Origin: Thermopolyspora sp044507605
GTDB lineage: Bacteria; Actinomycetota; Actinomycetes; Streptosporangiales; Streptosporangiaceae
Length of the DNA stretch: 64,000 nt
NCBI GenBank assembly: GCA_044507605.1
Contig: JBIQJI010000015.1
Span: 1-64,000, forward strand
Direction: 5' to 3'
The first letter of the stretch is position 1; each line of letters opens with the position of its first letter. Positions 47,533 to 59,722 of the stretch are shown here, piece after piece. The translations under genes and the position numbers were made by a program. The notes under the pieces were generated by a model that saw nothing but the letters and a program-made list of their open reading frames with translations, was not told the origin of the DNA and ran no database searches.

Positions 47533-47547
47533 GTTGCGCAACCGGTT
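47533..47547 (-). promoter_or_regulatory. LacI-family operator-like palindrome upstream of the sugar kinase
   Basis: GTTGCGCAACCGGTT contains two overlapping palindromes, GTTGCGCAAC and AACCGGTT. Central CCGG flanked by AA/TT is typical of actinobacterial LacI-type sites. Confidence 0.5.
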
Positions 47548-47682
47548 AGATTCTGCCTATCGACCAGGTGTGTGATGAGCCGGCTGTGGGAAAGCCGCGA
47601 CGACGTTGCCGCCTGACACGATAGCGCCACGCCGCCCGTGGCCGCAGACCGCCGGTGGGGAGCCGCCCCGGGCGGGCCGGGG

Positions 47683-48615
47683 TCAGGCGGCCTCGGCGCG
47701 GCCGAGCCGCCAGTAGCCCATGAAGGCGACCGCGGCGCGGTCGACGCCGATCTCCTGGACGAGGAAGCGGCGCAGTGCTTTGACCATGCCGGCCTCGCCG
47801 GCCAGCCAGGCGTACAGGCCGGCGCCGTCGGCGGGCCGCTCCGGCACCTCCCACAGCAGCGTCGTGTCGACGTCGACGTCCGTCAGGTCCGCGACCGGGG
47901 CCGCAGCCGGGGTGACGAGGCCGTCGACGGCCGCGCGCAGCGCGGGCACGAGCAGTTCACCGTGCCGGGCGGCGCGGCCGGCGCGGGGCAGCCAGGTGAC
48001 CTCGACGCCGGGCGCGACGCGCAGGTCGAGCATGTCGGCGTGCTGCGGCACCTCCAGCAGGATCGTCGCCTTCGGCTCCCCGGTCAGCCGCTCGGCGATC
48101 GCCGAGATGGCCGGCACGGCGGTCTCGTCGCCGGCGAGCAGCAGGTGCCCGGCGTCGGCGGGCGGCCGCCACTCCAGGCCGAGGACCGGTCCGGTGGGGC
48201 GGGAGTCGGGGCCGATCACGACGACCCGCTGCCCGGGGCAGGCCGCGGCCGCCCACCTGGAGGCGGGCCCGCCGTCGCCGTGCAGCGCGAAGTCGACGTC
48301 GAGCTCGCGCAGGTGGGGCCGCACCGCCCGCACGGTGTAGGTGCGCACGGGGTTCTTGCGGTCCTCGGGCAGCGTGCGCCACTCGGCGTACCAGTCGGGC
48401 CCTTCGGGGAAGTGCGCCAGCCCGCACCCGGGCAGCGGCAGCACGACTTTGATCCGCTGGTCGAACCCGTTGTCGGCGAACCACCGCAGCGACTCCCCGG
48501 TGAACGTCACCCGCCGGAAGGCGGGGCTGAGCGTCTGGACCCGCGCGACCTCGACGTGGAACGGCCCGTACGGCGTGACCCGCTCCTGCGTGACCTGCTC
48601 ACTTCGTGCCGCCAT
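47683..48615 (-). CDS. Siderophore-interacting protein (FAD-dependent ferric-siderophore reductase)
   Basis: This 310-residue cytoplasmic flavoenzyme uses NAD(P)H to release iron from siderophores. The FAD-binding domain shows NPVRTYTVR and VDFALHGDGGPASRWA. The SIP C-terminal domain shows LLLAGDETAVPAISAIAERL and ends GYWRLG. ATG 48615 (AARSEQVTQERV) is used; an in-frame ATG 45 nt upstream lies close to the iron box. The iron box 58 bp before the start indicates repression when iron is plentiful. Confidence 0.92.
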   Translation of the reverse strand: MAARSEQVTQERVTPYGPFHVEVARVQTLSPAFRRVTFTGESLRWFADNGFDQRIKVVLPLPGCGLAHFPEGPDWYAEWRTLPEDRKNPVRTYTVRAVRPHLRELDVDFALHGDGGPASRWAAAACPGQRVVVIGPDSRPTGPVLGLEWRPPADAGHLLLAGDETAVPAISAIAERLTGEPKATILLEVPQHADMLDLRVAPGVEVTWLPRAGRAARHGELLVPALRAAVDGLVTPAAAPVADLTDVDVDTTLLWEVPERPADGAGLYAWLAGEAGMVKALRRFLVQEIGVDRAAVAFMGYWRLGRAEAA

Positions 48616-48672
48616 CGGGCCCCACTTCTCACTTCTGCGATGATCTGCGGTGATCTGCACCTGGGCACGAAG

Positions 48673-48691
48673 TTAGCTAAGGCTTACCTAA
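48673..48691 (-). promoter_or_regulatory. IdeR/DmdR1 iron box
   Basis: TTAGCTAAGGCTTACCTAA matches the known consensus TTAGGTTAGGCTAACCTAA at 16 of 19 positions and sits just upstream of the siderophore-interacting protein gene. Confidence 0.88.
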
Positions 48692-48774
48692 TGTGCAACG
48701 TGAGCCGCGTCACCGGCACGGCGTTCACCGGTCGGCGTTCCCTGGCCGCCGGTCGCCGCGCCGGACCGCTCGGG

Positions 48775-51084
<2,310 letters not shown>

Positions 51085-51412
51085 CGGCGGTGTCCTCGCG
51101 TCGGGGATGTCCAGCCTGACGGTAAGGAGGGGGACCGCCGCCGGTCAATCGACGTCACGGGCGGGCCGCCCTCAACTGCGCCGGGGACCGAAACTTTCAG
51201 TCTCGCCGCAGGTGGACGTGCGTGGCGTCGGGCGTGCCGCCGGGCAGGGCGTGCCGGTGCACGTCGGCGTGCGGCGGGCCGGGGGCCTCCGGGGCGGTCC
51301 GCGACGGGGACGGCTTCCGTGCCGTCGACCGGAGGCGACCGGAACGTGCCCATCGGCCGGCCGCAAATGGTTGGCGGACGGGGGTGGGCGGTTGCCTATC
51401 CTGGGCAGTGCA
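51085..51412. promoter_or_regulatory. Divergent promoter region between GH3 and HrpA genes
   Basis: In this 328-bp gap, TTGGCG (51371-51376) and TATCCT (51396-51401) may form a promoter for hrpA, with a leader of only a few bases. Nothing clear was found for the GH3 side. Confidence 0.4.
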
Positions 51413-54400
51413 ATGAAAACGCCGCCACGCTCGACGTCGCCTCGAGCCGAGTCGTCCAGATCCGAGTCGTCCCGAACCGCCACGTCCCGTGCAGCGCGTG
51501 CCGACCGTCCCGACCGTCCCGACCGTCCCGACCGGCCGGATCGATCGGAGCGGGGTCAGCGGCCGGATCGCGGTCAGCGGTCCGAGCGGCCGGATCGGGG
51601 TCAGCGGTCCGAGCGGGCGGAGTTCGCCGCGCTGCACGCGCGGCTGCCCCAGCTCATGCTGCGCGACCAGCGCCGCCTGCGCCGCCGTCTCGACGGCGCG
51701 CGCAAGGTGCGCGACGCCGCCGCCCGCCGGTCGATCGCCGGCGAGATCGCCGCCGACATCGAGGCCGCCGAGTCGCGTGTGGCCGACCGGCGCCGCCTGG
51801 TGCCGCGGGTGACGTACCCCGAGCAGCTTCCGGTCAGCCAGAAGAAGGACGAGATCCTGGCGGCGATCCGTGACCATCAGGTCGTGATCGTGGCCGGTGA
51901 GACGGGCTCGGGCAAGACCACCCAGCTGCCCAAGATCTGTCTGGAGCTGGGCCGCGGCGTCAACGGCCTGATCGGCCACACGCAGCCGCGCCGCATCGCG
52001 GCCCGCACGGTCGCCGAGCGCATCGCCGAGGAGATCGGCACGCCGCTGGGCGAGACCATCGGCTACAAGATCCGGTTCACCGACCAGGTGTCCGACAGCA
52101 CGCTGGTGAAGGTGATGACCGACGGCATCCTGCTCGCCGAGATGCAGCAGGACCGCGCGCTCGCCCAGTACGACACGCTGATCATCGACGAGGCCCACGA
52201 GCGCAGCCTCAACATCGACTTCATCCTGGGGTACGTCAAGCAGCTGCTGCCGCGCCGCCCCGACCTCAAGGTGATCATCACTTCGGCGACCATCGACCCG
52301 GAGCGGTTCTCCCGGCATTTCGGCGGGGCCCCGATCGTGGAGGTGTCGGGGCGCACGTACCCCGTCGAGGTGCGGTACCGGCCGATCGACGATGGCGACG
52401 AGGACCGCGACCAGACGCAGGCCATCTCCGACGCCGTCGACGAGCTGTGCGCGGAGGGCCCGGGCGACATCCTGGTGTTCCTCAGCGGCGAGCGGGAGAT
52501 CCGCGACACCGCCGAGGTGCTGGCGCGGCGCGACGACGCCGAGGTGCTGCCGCTCTACGCCCGCCTGTCGGCGGCCGAGCAGCATCGTGTCTTCCAGCCG
52601 CACCGCGGCCGCCGCATCGTGCTCGCCACCAACGTCGCCGAGACGTCGCTGACCGTGCCCGGCATCAAGTACGTCATCGACCCGGGCACGGCCCGCATCT
52701 CCCGTTACAGTCACCGGCTGAAGGTGCAGCGGCTGCCGATCGAGGCCGTGTCGCAGGCGTCGGCGAACCAGCGCAAGGGCCGCTGCGGCCGCACCTCTGA
52801 CGGCATCTGCATCCGGCTGTACTCCGAGGAGGACTTCCTCAGCCGGCCCGAGTTCACCGATCCCGAGATCCTGCGCACCAACCTCGCGTCGGTGATCCTG
52901 CAGATGACCACGCTGGGCCTCGGCGACATCGCGGCCTTCCCGTTCGTGGAGCCGCCCGACCAGCGTCAGGTGCGCGACGGCGTCAATCTGCTGCACGAGC
53001 TCGGCGCGTTCAACGACAAACGCGAGATCACGCCGCTCGGCCGGAAGCTGGCCCAGCTTCCGGTCGACCCGCGGCTGGCGCGCATGGTGCTGGAGGCCGA
53101 GCGCAACGGCTGCGTGCGCGAGGTCATGGTCATCGCCGCGGCGCTGTCCATTCAGGATCCCAGGGAGCGGCCGGTCGACAAGCAGCAGGCCGCCGACGAG
53201 CGGCACGCCCGCTTCAACGACAAAGACTCCGACTTTCTGACCTACCTGAACCTGTGGGAGTACCTGCGCGAACGCCAGCGGGAGCTGTCGTCGAGCCAGT
53301 TCCGCCGCATGTGCCGCGCCGAGTTCCTCAACTATCTGCGGGTGCGCGAGTGGCAGGACATCTACAGCCAGCTGCGCCAGGTCGCCCGGAACCTCGGCAT
53401 CACCCTCGACGAGGCCCGCGGCAAGGAGCCGGCCGACCCGCAGCGCATCCACGTCTCCCTGCTGAGCGGCCTGCTGTCGCACATCGGCCTCATGGACGTC
53501 GACACCCGGCGCGACGAGGGCCAGGGCGGGCGCCGCCCCATCCGCGAGTACGTCGGCGCGCGCGGCGCCCGCTTCGCGATCTTCCCCGGTTCGGCGCTGG
53601 CGAAGAAGCAGCCCCGCTGGGTCATGTCGGCCGAGCTGGTCGAGACCAGCCGCCTGTGGGCCCGCGTCAACGCCAAGATCGAGCCCGAGTGGGTGGAGCC
53701 GATCGCGGGGCACCTGGTCAAGCGCACCTACAGCGAGCCGCACTGGGAGAAGACCCAGGCCGCGGTCATGGCGTACGAGAAGGTCACCCTGTACGGCGTG
53801 CCCATCGTCGCCGAGCGCAAGGTCCCTTACAGCCGCATCGACCCCGAGCTGTGCCGTGACCTGTTCATCCGCCATGCCCTGGTCGAGGGCGACTGGGACA
53901 CCCACCACCGGTTCCTGCGCGAGAACCGCAGGCTGCTCGACCAGGTGGAGGAGCTGGAGAACCGCGCCCGCCGCCGCGACATCCTCGTCGACGATGAGAC
54001 GCTCTACGACTTCTACGACCGCCGCGTGCCCCATCACGTCGTGTCGGGGCGGCACTTCGACGCCTGGTGGAAGAAGGCCCGCCACGACGACCCGGATCTG
54101 CTGACGTTCTCCCCGGAGATGCTCGTCAACGAGGGCGCCGATGTCAGCGCCCGCGACTATCCGGACACCTGGCGGCAGAACGGCCAGCGCATGCACCTGA
54201 CCTACCAGTTCGAGCCGGGCACCGACGCCGACGGCGTCACCGTGCACGTGCCGCTGCAGGTGCTCAACCAGGTCGACTCCACCGGTTTCGACTGGCAGAT
54301 CCCGGGCCTGCGCGAGGACCTGGTCACCGCGTTGATCAGGTCGCTGCCCAAGCAGCTGCGCCGCAACTTCGTACCGGCGCCCAACTTCGCCAAGGCGGTG

Positions 54401-55504
54401 CTGGAGCGGGCGACGCCCGGCGACGGCGAGCTGCTCGACGTGCTGGAACGCGAGCTGCACCGCATGACGGGCGTGGTGATCCCCCGCGACGCCTGGCACC
54501 TGGACCAGGTGCCCGATCACCTGCGCATCACCTACCGGGTCGTCGATGAGCGCAAGCGCACCGTGGCCGAGGACAAGGACCTCGACGCCCTCAAGCGCCG
54601 CCTCGCCCCGAAGATGCGCGACCGCCTGGCCCGGGCCGGCGCCGGCCTGGAACGCACGGGCCTGCGCACGTGGTCCATCGGCACCCTGCCGCGGGTTTTC
54701 GAGCAGGGTCGCCTGCGCGCCTATCCCGCCCTGGTCGACGAGGGCGCCGGCGTGGCGGTGCGCATGTTCGAGACGGAGGCCGAGCAGCGGGCCGCGATGT
54801 GGGCCGGCACCCGCCGCCTCATCCTCCTCGGCTCCCCGTCTCCGGTGAAGTACGTGCTCGGCACCCTCACCAACCGGCAGAAGCTCACGTTGAGCCGCAG
54901 CCCGCACGGCAGCGCCACGGCCCTGTTCGACGACTGCATGGCGTGTGCCACCGACGGGCTGATGGCCGAGGCCGGCGGTGTCGCCTGGGACGAGGCGTCG
55001 TTCGCCCGGCTGCACGACCACGTCCGGGCCCGGCTGTTCGACGCGGTCGCCGACGTGGTGGCCCAGGTCGAGCGCATCCTCGCCGCCTGGCACGAGGTCG
55101 TGACGTCGCTGCCCGCCACGGCGACTCCGCTGCTGACCCCGGCCATCACCGACATCAGGGATCATCTGGGCGCGCTGATCCGCCCGGGCTTCGTCGCGGA
55201 GACCGGCACCGCCCGCCTCCCCGACCTCCTCCGGTACGTCCGCGCCCTGGCCCGCCGCCTCGACAAGCTGCCCGACGACCCCTACCGCGACCGCGCCCGC
55301 ATGGACACCGTGCACGCCTTGGAGCAGGCCTATCGGGACCTGCTGCCCAAGCTTCCCCCGGCTCGCCGCACGGACGACGACGTCACCCGCATTCCGTGGA
55401 TGCTCGAAGAGCTGCGCGTGAGCTTCTTCGCCCAGACCCTGGGCACGCCGTACCCCGTCTCCGAGAAACGCATCCGCCGGGCCATGGACGCCGCCCTCGG
55501 CTAG
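51413..55504 (+). CDS. hrpA: HrpA-type DEAH-box ATP-dependent RNA helicase
   Basis: The 1363-residue length is normal for HrpA. A low-complexity basic N-terminus has RPD/RGQRSE repeats (about residues 30-68). Motif I is AGETGSGKTTQ, Ia TQPRRIAARTVA, II DEAH, III SATIDPERF, V TNVAETSLTVPG and VI QRKGRCGRTSDG. HA2/OB-fold and DUF3418 regions follow to the C-terminus. In bacteria HrpA acts on structured mRNA and stalled ribosomes. ATG 51413 begins the natural N-terminus; the longer open frame upstream is not family-like. Confidence 0.95.
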   Translation: MKTPPRSTSPRAESSRSESSRTATSRAARADRPDRPDRPDRPDRSERGQRPDRGQRSERPDRGQRSERAEFAALHARLPQLMLRDQRRLRRRLDGARKVRDAAARRSIAGEIAADIEAAESRVADRRRLVPRVTYPEQLPVSQKKDEILAAIRDHQVVIVAGETGSGKTTQLPKICLELGRGVNGLIGHTQPRRIAARTVAERIAEEIGTPLGETIGYKIRFTDQVSDSTLVKVMTDGILLAEMQQDRALAQYDTLIIDEAHERSLNIDFILGYVKQLLPRRPDLKVIITSATIDPERFSRHFGGAPIVEVSGRTYPVEVRYRPIDDGDEDRDQTQAISDAVDELCAEGPGDILVFLSGEREIRDTAEVLARRDDAEVLPLYARLSAAEQHRVFQPHRGRRIVLATNVAETSLTVPGIKYVIDPGTARISRYSHRLKVQRLPIEAVSQASANQRKGRCGRTSDGICIRLYSEEDFLSRPEFTDPEILRTNLASVILQMTTLGLGDIAAFPFVEPPDQRQVRDGVNLLHELGAFNDKREITPLGRKLAQLPVDPRLARMVLEAERNGCVREVMVIAAALSIQDPRERPVDKQQAADERHARFNDKDSDFLTYLNLWEYLRERQRELSSSQFRRMCRAEFLNYLRVREWQDIYSQLRQVARNLGITLDEARGKEPADPQRIHVSLLSGLLSHIGLMDVDTRRDEGQGGRRPIREYVGARGARFAIFPGSALAKKQPRWVMSAELVETSRLWARVNAKIEPEWVEPIAGHLVKRTYSEPHWEKTQAAVMAYEKVTLYGVPIVAERKVPYSRIDPELCRDLFIRHALVEGDWDTHHRFLRENRRLLDQVEELENRARRRDILVDDETLYDFYDRRVPHHVVSGRHFDAWWKKARHDDPDLLTFSPEMLVNEGADVSARDYPDTWRQNGQRMHLTYQFEPGTDADGVTVHVPLQVLNQVDSTGFDWQIPGLREDLVTALIRSLPKQLRRNFVPAPNFAKAVLERATPGDGELLDVLERELHRMTGVVIPRDAWHLDQVPDHLRITYRVVDERKRTVAEDKDLDALKRRLAPKMRDRLARAGAGLERTGLRTWSIGTLPRVFEQGRLRAYPALVDEGAGVAVRMFETEAEQRAAMWAGTRRLILLGSPSPVKYVLGTLTNRQKLTLSRSPHGSATALFDDCMACATDGLMAEAGGVAWDEASFARLHDHVRARLFDAVADVVAQVERILAAWHEVVTSLPATATPLLTPAITDIRDHLGALIRPGFVAETGTARLPDLLRYVRALARRLDKLPDDPYRDRARMDTVHALEQAYRDLLPKLPPARRTDDDVTRIPWMLEELRVSFFAQTLGTPYPVSEKRIRRAMDAALG

Positions 55505-55517
55505 CCGCCCGCCAGGA

Positions 55518-56516
55518 TCAGGCCCAGACGGTCGACACGCCGAGCCGGTCTTCGACGTGGCCGATCAGCGACATGGTGCCGAACTTGCCGCTGGGGGCGA
55601 ACTCGCCGCCTTTCGTGCCGCCCCACAGGACGCCGAGGGCGGTGGGTCGCCCGGCGTCCAGGACCAGCGAGCCGGAGTCGCCCGGCCGGGCGAAAACGCC
55701 GCCGCCGCCCCACAGCTCCACCTGCTCCATGAGCCAGGCGTTGCGGCCTCCGGGAGACCATTTGACGGTCGTCCACAGGCCCACGACCCGGCCGCCGAAG
55801 ACCTGGCCGGTCGTCGGGCCGGTGAAGTAGCCGCGCTTGCGCACCGGCTGGAAGATCGTGGGGGTGGCGGTGGCGGTCACCGCGGTGACCATGTCGGGCA
55901 GGCCGGGGCCGTCGCCCGCGATCGCCCGGGAGACCGTACGGCCCTGGCCGAACCCGGCGTCCAGCCGGAACACGGCCGAGTCCGTCAGGCCGGTCACGAC
56001 GGGGGAGAACGGCAGGGGCGAGGTCTGCGGGAAGTCCACTTTCACGACGTCGCCGACGTTGTCGTCCTTGGCGAGCTGCGACCCGACGACGAGCGGCGGG
56101 TTGTGCGGCTGCCAGACGTTGTTCGGGAACCGGTCGGGGTCGCCGACCACGTGGTAGCAGCTCAGCCCGAGCGGCTCCCGGTCGGAGATGTCCTGGACGA
56201 TCGCGCCCATCGTGCCGGAGGCGTGGGTGGGCACCGTGATCTTGATGCCGCCGCGCAGCTCGGCGTAGCGGTGCTCGTCGGGAAAGCCGAGCGGCTCGTA
56301 CTGGCGCTCGATGACGCAGACCGGGACGCCGCCGACCTCGCGCGGCAGTTCCGGCGCCGTGGCGGCGTCGGCCACCAGCACCCGGACGGCGAGTTCGTCG
56401 AAGAGCTCCCCGTTCTCCTCGCGGGCGCCCAGGCCCACGCCCGTGATGCCGGGCAGGGCCAGCAGGAACGGCTCCGTCAGGCGCTTGGCCTCGATCAATT
56501 CGGCTGGTATGTCCAT
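55518..56516 (-). CDS. Cytoplasmic trypsin-fold serine protease-like protein
   Basis: The 332-residue protein has a complete chymotrypsin-type triad: His122 (LSCYHVVG), Asp179 (LTDSAVF) and Ser281 (RPGDSGSLV). No signal peptide is seen. The N-terminus (LALPGITGVGLGAREENGEL) forms a small alpha/beta domain before the protease, a layout I associate with NAL1-like and related bacterial proteases (moderate certainty). ATG 56516 follows GGAAGGTG by 5 nt. It converges on hrpA with only 13 bp between. The substrate is unknown. Confidence 0.8.
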   Translation of the reverse strand: MDIPAELIEAKRLTEPFLLALPGITGVGLGAREENGELFDELAVRVLVADAATAPELPREVGGVPVCVIERQYEPLGFPDEHRYAELRGGIKITVPTHASGTMGAIVQDISDREPLGLSCYHVVGDPDRFPNNVWQPHNPPLVVGSQLAKDDNVGDVVKVDFPQTSPLPFSPVVTGLTDSAVFRLDAGFGQGRTVSRAIAGDGPGLPDMVTAVTATATPTIFQPVRKRGYFTGPTTGQVFGGRVVGLWTTVKWSPGGRNAWLMEQVELWGGGGVFARPGDSGSLVLDAGRPTALGVLWGGTKGGEFAPSGKFGTMSLIGHVEDRLGVSTVWA

Positions 56517-56637
56517 GTGCGCACCTTCCGCAGCGTGCGTCACTTCTCAGCCAAGGGCCGTCGTCGCCCGGCCGCAACCAAGGACACGCCAACCGTGTGC
56601 CAAGCCTCCCCGTAGGACGCGCGGGGAGGCGCGGGCA

Positions 56638-58161
56638 TCAGCGGCCGAGGGCGGCGCCGGCCAAGGCCCGGGGGTCGGCCGCGCCGGCCAGGCCGGGGCC
56701 CACGTCGATGAGATGGGCGTGACCGAAGGAGCCGCCGTAGGGGAGCAGGCCGACCTGATGGCCTCTCGCCCGCAGGCCCTCGGCCCAGGGGGCGCCGTCC
56801 TCCACGTCGAGGGACGCGGCCGTGGTGGGCCGCCAGGTGTCGAAGCCGGTCTCGCCGGGGCCGATGCGCCAGCGCGGGGCGCTGATGGCGCGGCCGGGCG
56901 ACTCGCCATGGCGCAGGAGGCGGGTGAGGACCTGAAGCATGATCTGCGGCTGGCCGTCGCCGCCCATCGTGCCGGCGACCGTGCGCAGGCCGCCGTCGGG
57001 GCGGGTGACCAGGGCGGGGGCCAGGGTGCTCGGCGGGCGGCGGCCGGGAGCGTACTCGGCGGGATGGCCGGGGGTGAGGCAGAAGCCGAGGCCGCGGTTG
57101 TGCAGGTTGATGCCGGTGCCCGGCTCGAACAGCAGCGAGCCGAAGCCGGCGGCGTTCGACTGGATCAGGGAGACGCCCATGCCGTCGGAGTCGACGGCGC
57201 ACAGGTAGGTGGTGTCGCCTGGGGAGACCAGGTCGCGCACCTCCATGCGGCGGCCGGGGTCGATCAGGGCGCGGCGGGCGTCGGCCGAAGCGAGGATCCC
57301 GCTCACGTCGGCGCCCTCGTACAGGGCGTCGGGGCGGTCGTGGCCGGCGGCACGGGCGGCCTCGGCGAGCAGATGCGCCCACCCGGGATCGCCGGGGTCG
57401 TCCGGCAGGTCCAGGCCCTCGGCGATGGCCAGGGCGAGCAGCAGCAGATAGCCCTGGGAGTTCGGCGGCGTCGTCCACACGTCGTGGCCGAAGGCCCGGA
57501 CGTGCAGCGGCTCCACCCAGTCGGCGCCGCACCTGGCCAGGTCGGCCTCGGTGTACTCCCCGGCCCCGAGCTCCAGCAGGCCCGCGCCGAACTCGCCGAG
57601 GTAGAAACCGGCCCTGCCGGACGCGGCGATGGCCTCCAGCGCGCGGGCCACCCCCGGCCGCCGGATCAGGTCACCCGGCTCGACCGGGCCGTCCACCTCG
57701 GGCAGCGTGGCGGCATCGGGCGCGAGCGACGGCGAGGCGGGGAACCCGTCGCGGGCGTAGCCGATGGCGGGGGCCAGCAGGTCGGCCAGGGGCAGCCGGG
57801 CGTGCCGTTCGTGCAGCGCGAGCCAGCCGTCCACGCACCCCGGCACCGGAACGGTGCGGATGTCCCCCTGGAACGGCATCCGCTCATGCCCCTCGGCCCG
57901 CAGCCGCTCCGGGTCGGCCCCCGACCCGGCCCGCCCCGACGCGTTGAGCGCCTCCGGCGCCCCCGCGCGGTGATGGACGAGCGCGAACAGGTCACCGCCG
58001 AGCCCGCACATGTGGGGGGAGGTGACCGCGAGCACGGCGTTGGCGGCGATGGCGGCGTCGACCGCGGAACCACCTCTGTCGAGCATGGTCAGCCCTGCGA
58101 ACGACGCCAAGTGATCGACGGTCGCGATCATCCCATGGCGGGCATATCGGGTGTGTTCCAC
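56638..58161 (-). CDS. Gamma-glutamyltransferase family Ntn-hydrolase
   Basis: This 507-residue precursor should self-cleave before a Thr in SPGDTTYLCAVDSDG, giving large and small subunits; later motifs are GSLLFEPGTGINLHNRG and AGTMGGDGQPQIM. It hydrolyses or transfers gamma-glutamyl groups, as on glutathione analogues, or acts on related amides. No signal peptide is present, so it is cytoplasmic. GTG 58161 lies 6 bp after TACAGT, so it is probably leaderless; the frame upstream is not family-like. Confidence 0.9.
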   Translation of the reverse strand: MEHTRYARHGMIATVDHLASFAGLTMLDRGGSAVDAAIAANAVLAVTSPHMCGLGGDLFALVHHRAGAPEALNASGRAGSGADPERLRAEGHERMPFQGDIRTVPVPGCVDGWLALHERHARLPLADLLAPAIGYARDGFPASPSLAPDAATLPEVDGPVEPGDLIRRPGVARALEAIAASGRAGFYLGEFGAGLLELGAGEYTEADLARCGADWVEPLHVRAFGHDVWTTPPNSQGYLLLLALAIAEGLDLPDDPGDPGWAHLLAEAARAAGHDRPDALYEGADVSGILASADARRALIDPGRRMEVRDLVSPGDTTYLCAVDSDGMGVSLIQSNAAGFGSLLFEPGTGINLHNRGLGFCLTPGHPAEYAPGRRPPSTLAPALVTRPDGGLRTVAGTMGGDGQPQIMLQVLTRLLRHGESPGRAISAPRWRIGPGETGFDTWRPTTAASLDVEDGAPWAEGLRARGHQVGLLPYGGSFGHAHLIDVGPGLAGAADPRALAGAALGR

Positions 58162-58167
58162 GATCAG

Positions 58168-58173
58168 ACTGTA
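58168..58173 (-). promoter_or_regulatory. -10 box of a leaderless promoter (gamma-glutamyltransferase)
   Basis: On the minus strand TACAGT lies 6 bp before GTG 58161. Confidence 0.6.
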
Positions 58174-58219
58174 CGACGATGGGGAACGTCCTGCCGTCTT
58201 CCCGCCGGCTCTCTTCCCG

Positions 58220-59716
58220 TCAGGTCTTCCTGGCGAGCATGCCCGATTCGCTGATGAGGCCGTTGCCGGGGACATCGCGCCAGAAGTAGGTCAAGGTGTC
58301 TCCCTTGCGGGTCAGGATCACCGTGCCCGGGACGCAGCCGGGGACGTTCTCCAGCACAAGGGTCAGGCGAGCCGAGGCGACCTTGGTGAGGCGCAGGTCG
58401 CCCGTGCACTCGTCGGTCCGCCAGCTGCCTTTCGGCTTGCCGCCGGGCAGCTCGATCACCAGGTCGTACTCGCTGAGGAGCGGGGTGTCCGGGGTGATGT
58501 GGCCGGCCCAGGTGCCGGCGAAGGCCGCCGGGATGGCCGGGCCGTCCGGCTCGGGCCCCGAGGTGGGCGTCGAGGCGGCCCCCGATGGCGACGACGACGG
58601 GTGCGAGGCGTCGTCGTCCGGCTCCGCGGAGCCCGCCGGCGACGAAGCGGGCGAGGCGGCGGAGGCCGGGGTGGTCGAGGCCCGGACGGCCACCCTGCCG
58701 TCCGGGCGCCCGCCGTTCCCCAGATGCAGGGCGACGACGACCGCCGTGGTGGCCGCCACCACGGCCACGGCGACGGCCACGGCGATGGAGAACGGACGGC
58801 GGCGCCCCGGCGTGCGGCCGGGGTGGGTCGTGGCATGCGCCGGGTCCGCGCCCGGGGGAGGCGACGGAGGAGCCGTCGCGTGGGGCGCGAGGGCCGGGCC
58901 GCCCGGACGAGGCGTGGCGTCGCCAGAGGAGCCGACGAGCTGCAGCAACAGGTCGCGGGCCGACGGGCGGCGGGCCGGGTCCTTGTCCAGGCAGCGGGCC
59001 ACGACGGCGCGCAGCGGGCTCGGAACGCCGGACAGGTCGGGCTCGCCGGAGGCGATGCGCATGAGCACCGCGGCGATGTTGCCGCCGCCGAACGCCGGGC
59101 GGCCCGTCGCGGCGTACACGATCAGCGAACCCCAGGCGAAGACGTCGGAGGCGGCCGTGGCCGGACGCCCCGAGACCTGCTCGGGGGAGAGGTACGCCGG
59201 GGTGCCGATCAGCCCGCTGGTGACCGTGTCGGCCTCGGTGGGCCGGGCGATGCCGAAGTCGACGACCCGCGGCCCGTCGGGGCCGAGCAGCACGTTGGAC
59301 GGCTTGAGGTCGCGATGGATGACGCCGGCGCCGTGGATGGCGGCGAGGGCGGTGGCGGTGCCGACGGCGAGCCGGTCGAGGTCGCCGCCGGACAGCGGGC
59401 CGCGCGCGGCGACGCGTTCCTGGAGCGACGGACCATCGATGAACTCGCTGACGACGTACGGCTGCGGCCCGTCGACCGACGCGGTCAGCACCCGGGCCGT
59501 GCAGAAGGACGCCACGGTGCGCGAGGCGGCCAGTTCGCGGTCGAGCCGCCGCCTGGCCTCGGGGTCGGAGCCGATGCGCAGGACCTTGACGGCCACCTGC
59601 TCGCCGCCGGGCCCCTGCCCGAGGTACACGACGCCCTGCCCGCCCTCGCCCAGCCGCCCGCTGAGCCGGAACCCGCCGAGCTGCCGCGGGTCGTGGGGGG
59701 ACAGGGGGGCGACCAT
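58220..59716 (-). CDS. Membrane-anchored Ser/Thr protein kinase
   Basis: The 498-residue protein has a Hanks-type kinase domain (about 15-270: P-loop GEGGQGVVYLG, Lys44, catalytic HRDLKPSN with Asp136, DFG 153-155, GTPAYLSPEQ). A Pro-rich juxtamembrane stretch, one membrane helix (IAVAVAVAVVAATTAVVVAL) and a Ser/Pro-rich stalk follow. The external domain is about 100 residues with two Cys (DECTGDL, NVPGCVPG). PASTA repeats are absent. ATG 59716 (VAPLSPHDPRQLGG) matches family N-termini and is 6 bp after TACGGT; ATG 59722 would overlap the -10 spacing. Confidence 0.9.
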   Translation of the reverse strand: MVAPLSPHDPRQLGGFRLSGRLGEGGQGVVYLGQGPGGEQVAVKVLRIGSDPEARRRLDRELAASRTVASFCTARVLTASVDGPQPYVVSEFIDGPSLQERVAARGPLSGGDLDRLAVGTATALAAIHGAGVIHRDLKPSNVLLGPDGPRVVDFGIARPTEADTVTSGLIGTPAYLSPEQVSGRPATAASDVFAWGSLIVYAATGRPAFGGGNIAAVLMRIASGEPDLSGVPSPLRAVVARCLDKDPARRPSARDLLLQLVGSSGDATPRPGGPALAPHATAPPSPPPGADPAHATTHPGRTPGRRRPFSIAVAVAVAVVAATTAVVVALHLGNGGRPDGRVAVRASTTPASAASPASSPAGSAEPDDDASHPSSSPSGAASTPTSGPEPDGPAIPAAFAGTWAGHITPDTPLLSEYDLVIELPGGKPKGSWRTDECTGDLRLTKVASARLTLVLENVPGCVPGTVILTRKGDTLTYFWRDVPGNGLISESGMLARKT

Positions 59717-59722
59717 GGGCAT

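Noticed and set aside
51197..55315. A 1372-codon open frame on the minus strand opposite hrpA
   Set aside because: It mirrors the third-position GC bias of hrpA, has low-complexity Val/Gly/Ala/Asp/Arg composition and no recognisable domain.
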